Positions 49,387-51,469 of a DNA stretch of 51,469 bases are shown piece after piece. Source of the DNA: Chthoniobacteraceae bacterium (lineage in GTDB: Bacteria > Verrucomicrobiota > Verrucomicrobiia > Chthoniobacterales > Chthoniobacteraceae); the NCBI GenBank assembly GCA_947448395.1, contig CANFNA010000003.1:1-51469 (forward strand), in the 5' to 3' direction. The first letter of the stretch is position 1; every line of letters begins with the position of its first letter. The translations under genes and the position numbers were made by a program. A model generated the notes under the pieces. The model saw only the letters and a program-made list of their open reading frames with translations, was not told the DNA's origin and did no database searches.

Positions 49387-51469
49387 CTATTTTTGCATCA
49401 GATTTTTGCGCAGAAACTCAAAAGTTCCAACCCCGTGAATGGTGTGTCCCGCATCGAAAAACTCGATCTCAGTGCGCTCAGAAATCCCAAGCTTTGCGTA
49501 AAGACGGCGAACCTTTGCGTATTCGTAACTTACCCACTCATCCGTTCCCACTCCGTCATGGTGTCCCCGCTCCACCATGAATGGCCGTGGTGCAATGAGG
49601 GCCGCCATCTCGGCATAATTAAACGAACGGCCCAACGCCCACTCTGAGATTTCGTATTCGCCGGTGTGCACATACGACATTGGCATTTCGAGCGAGGCCA
49701 CTTTTCGCACCCACTCGTTGAAATCACCGCTACAGATGCTCAGGCAATATCCAGGGAGGATTGCGGGGATGCGCATGGCACTCTTCCCCCCGTAACTCAA
49801 ACCATAGAAGGCAATCTTCTGCGCATCCGCAAAGGGCAGGGATCCGAGCCATTCCAAAATGCGCTGATGCTGACCAATGATCACGCTGAATAGCGTGAGG
49901 CCCAGCGGATTGAGCTTTCTCTGTAAGGACCTAAATGCGTCGCCTCCACGATAGGGATTATGGGGCGCGAAGGTAATGTGCCCCAACTCCGCGAGTCTTA
50001 ATGCATATGCTTGATACGAGGCGAACGCCTTCGTTGTAGGATCTTCTACAAAAACATTTTCAGGAAGTCCCTCTAACCCGTGTTGGCAGACCACCACAGG
50101 GCGTCGCTCACCAGCGACGATATCTTTGGGAACCGCAAGCCAACCCCAAACAAACACATCCTTCCAGACATCCAGCCGCACTTCATAAATTCGCACGTGT
50201 GCTGTTTCACGCAACAGACGGCTTTGCGGCCTCGCAGGGATGTCTGGGTCTGGTAAGCGACCGATGAAATTTTCCCAAAAGCGGGTGCGCTCCTTGGCGA
50301 CAAACCCAGAGTACTGGGATGGGGAAGCGGGGACTCCTTTCCAGAATTCACGCTCACGGAGGGTTTCATCCGCTGAAAAAAGCGTCTGCACGTACCGCTG
50401 GAGCTCTTCGACAGTGCTCTTCTGCACATCGAGCAGGGGGTGGGTCATCATGTCAACCACGGGCTCAGGACGCAGGCCTAATAATTCGGCCGCTACTTCC
50501 CCGCAACTGCGCTTGCCTTCGTGTATGCTCAGCCACGAGCCGGGAATCAAAGCCAACGCACGAGTGGCTTCTGCTCGAACGGCGGATTCAGGCACCTCAG
50601 CAAGGAGTCCTGGAGCAGCGACAGCACGCACCCCGGCAGAGGCGTTTTGAGGACCTGCCATGACAGGGTAATGTCCGCAGATCACTGCTACCTTGCGAGG
50701 CGCAATGAGGGTAGCGACTTCCGCGTCACCAAAGTTCCGAAGTTGGCCGAAGAGATTTCTATCCAAAGGCTCCTTCCAAACGGTCTCTCGCGGGCCGAAA
50801 TAGCCGGAAAGCACGACTCCTTTGACACGCTCGTCCAGTGCTGCAGCATACATGGAGACCATACCTCCATCGCCTTCACCGATGAGCGTTAGGGAGGTGT
50901 CCGGGCTGCGGGCGCTTACGAAATCGCAAATGGCCAGAACCTTCTGCACCTCGATCCCGATGAGGGTCCTCCCTTGCACAAAAGTCTGGCGGTAGAGCCA
51001 TTCGCGGTGAGCGACATTGGTTCGAACACCAAAGCGCGGATTGATACTGTAAGTCGTCTCGCGGTTCACCAACTGCAACACGAACACTTCGGCATCGGCA
51101 GGAAGCCGCATTCCAGCCGCGGCCGCATCAAGAGACTCTCCAGCATCGGTCAAACATACGATGGTATTTCCACGAGATCTGTCTGGGCTCCCTTTGAAAT
51201 GAAGACCTTCAGCATGGACCCCCGGGAACACGGGAATCATAAAGCGCGACACGCTTTCAGACGTTGGGATAAACCGACAGCTGTCGCGGGTTTGTGCGCA
51301 GCGAGAATCGACCATACCTAGCATGGCCATGAGTTTATCTCGGGTCGGCTTTCGATATTCTTTCGTGTGCTCGATGAGTCGCAACGCGAAGCGGTCGATT
51401 CCTTGGACCATTTCCGCTGAAAGATCCTGGGAAACAGGCAGCTCCACGGTGCCTTCCAGCGGCGCGCCA
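49387..51469 (-). CDS. Tandem alpha/beta-hydrolase protein, acetyl-xylan-esterase-like (5'-truncated)
   Basis: At least 693 residues are visible. The frame stays open to the window edge, reading G-A-P-L-E-G-T before the GTG at 51447, so the N-terminus is missing. Two alpha/beta-hydrolase modules are present. In the first (about 75-280 from the GTG) the nucleophile elbow reads LIGEGDGGMVS, with no Ser at the G-x-S-x-G position, so it looks inactive. The second (about 420-680) has a complete elbow, YGLSYGGKSAM, a likely acid in RGHHDGVG, and FDAGHTIHG as the His region. The second half matches secreted esterases of the acetyl-xylan esterase group. Signal peptide status is unknown because of the edge. 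Confidence 0.82.
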   Translation of the reverse strand, partial: GAPLEGTVELPVSQDLSAEMVQGIDRFALRLIEHTKEYRKPTRDKLMAMLGMVDSRCAQTRDSCRFIPTSESVSRFMIPVFPGVHAEGLHFKGSPDRSRGNTIVCLTDAGESLDAAAAGMRLPADAEVFVLQLVNRETTYSINPRFGVRTNVAHREWLYRQTFVQGRTLIGIEVQKVLAICDFVSARSPDTSLTLIGEGDGGMVSMYAAALDERVKGVVLSGYFGPRETVWKEPLDRNLFGQLRNFGDAEVATLIAPRKVAVICGHYPVMAGPQNASAGVRAVAAPGLLAEVPESAVRAEATRALALIPGSWLSIHEGKRSCGEVAAELLGLRPEPVVDMMTHPLLDVQKSTVEELQRYVQTLFSADETLREREFWKGVPASPSQYSGFVAKERTRFWENFIGRLPDPDIPARPQSRLLRETAHVRIYEVRLDVWKDVFVWGWLAVPKDIVAGERRPVVVCQHGLEGLPENVFVEDPTTKAFASYQAYALRLAELGHITFAPHNPYRGGDAFRSLQRKLNPLGLTLFSVIIGQHQRILEWLGSLPFADAQKIAFYGLSYGGKSAMRIPAILPGYCLSICSGDFNEWVRKVASLEMPMSYVHTGEYEISEWALGRSFNYAEMAALIAPRPFMVERGHHDGVGTDEWVSYEYAKVRRLYAKLGISERTEIEFFDAGHTIHGVGTFEFLRKNLMQK

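Noticed and set aside
1-51469. tRNA, rRNA, CRISPR, insertion sequence or prophage features
   Set aside because: No cloverleaf with a T-loop, no regularly spaced repeats and no transposase, integrase or phage structural gene was recognised by reading. A covariance-model search could still find small RNAs.

Overview
The window looks like an origin-proximal piece of a chromosome from a free-living Gram-negative bacterium, most likely of the Verrucomicrobiota. The grounds are an LptD-like outer-membrane protein, several secreted families typical of planctomycete/verrucomicrobial genomes (sulfatase, DUF6807 and DUF6797-type proteins, NamZ/DUF1343, c-type cytochromes fused to propellers, secreted esterases), and start codons often preceded by C/T-rich leaders rather than Shine-Dalgarno sequences. 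The phylum is an inference from gene content. No phylogeny could be run.

Layout. Bases 1-912 are the 3' half of mnmG, followed at 928-943 by a perfect 16-bp palindrome matching the chromosomal parS centromere site. Then come a leftward pair (cysteine desulfurase and CPBP membrane protease), a small unknown gene, ribD, and an Hsp20 gene on the plus strand. Bases 19980 to 5443 form one long leftward run of ten genes: secreted zinc metalloprotease, lptD, ugd, a cysteine-rich unknown, a two-cluster ferredoxin, alaS, rnc, an 86-codon unknown, nifS and recJ. A divergent sulfatase starts at 20210. Bases 28526 to 21859 form a second leftward run: namZ, nadD, rsfS (overlapping nadD), ftsK, a short RodZ-like protein and a monoheme c-type protein.

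From 28645 the plus strand carries a UvrD/PcrA helicase and a DUF6807 protein. These converge on rsmD and an AsmA-like gene. A diacylglycerol-kinase-family gene, an active/inactive pair of M16 peptidases, a Gfo/Idh/MocA oxidoreductase and a coiled-coil unknown follow rightward.

The most novel-looking locus is 40318-44276, a three-gene operon for an ion-channel/stator-like complex. It has one MotA/TolQ/ExbB-type subunit with an N-terminal zinc ribbon and a long coiled-coil tail, and two different MotB/ExbD-like subunits. Both of these carry the membrane Asp at residue 19 and appear to share a C-terminal domain. No flagellar, Tol, TonB or Zorya effector gene is nearby. The right end holds a secreted alpha/beta hydrolase, a propeller-cytochrome c protein, a subclass-B3-type metallo-beta-lactamase-fold enzyme and a tandem alpha/beta-hydrolase protein cut by the window edge.

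No tRNA, rRNA, CRISPR array, insertion sequence or phage gene was recognised. Coding density is high. Gaps over about 200 bp are described individually.
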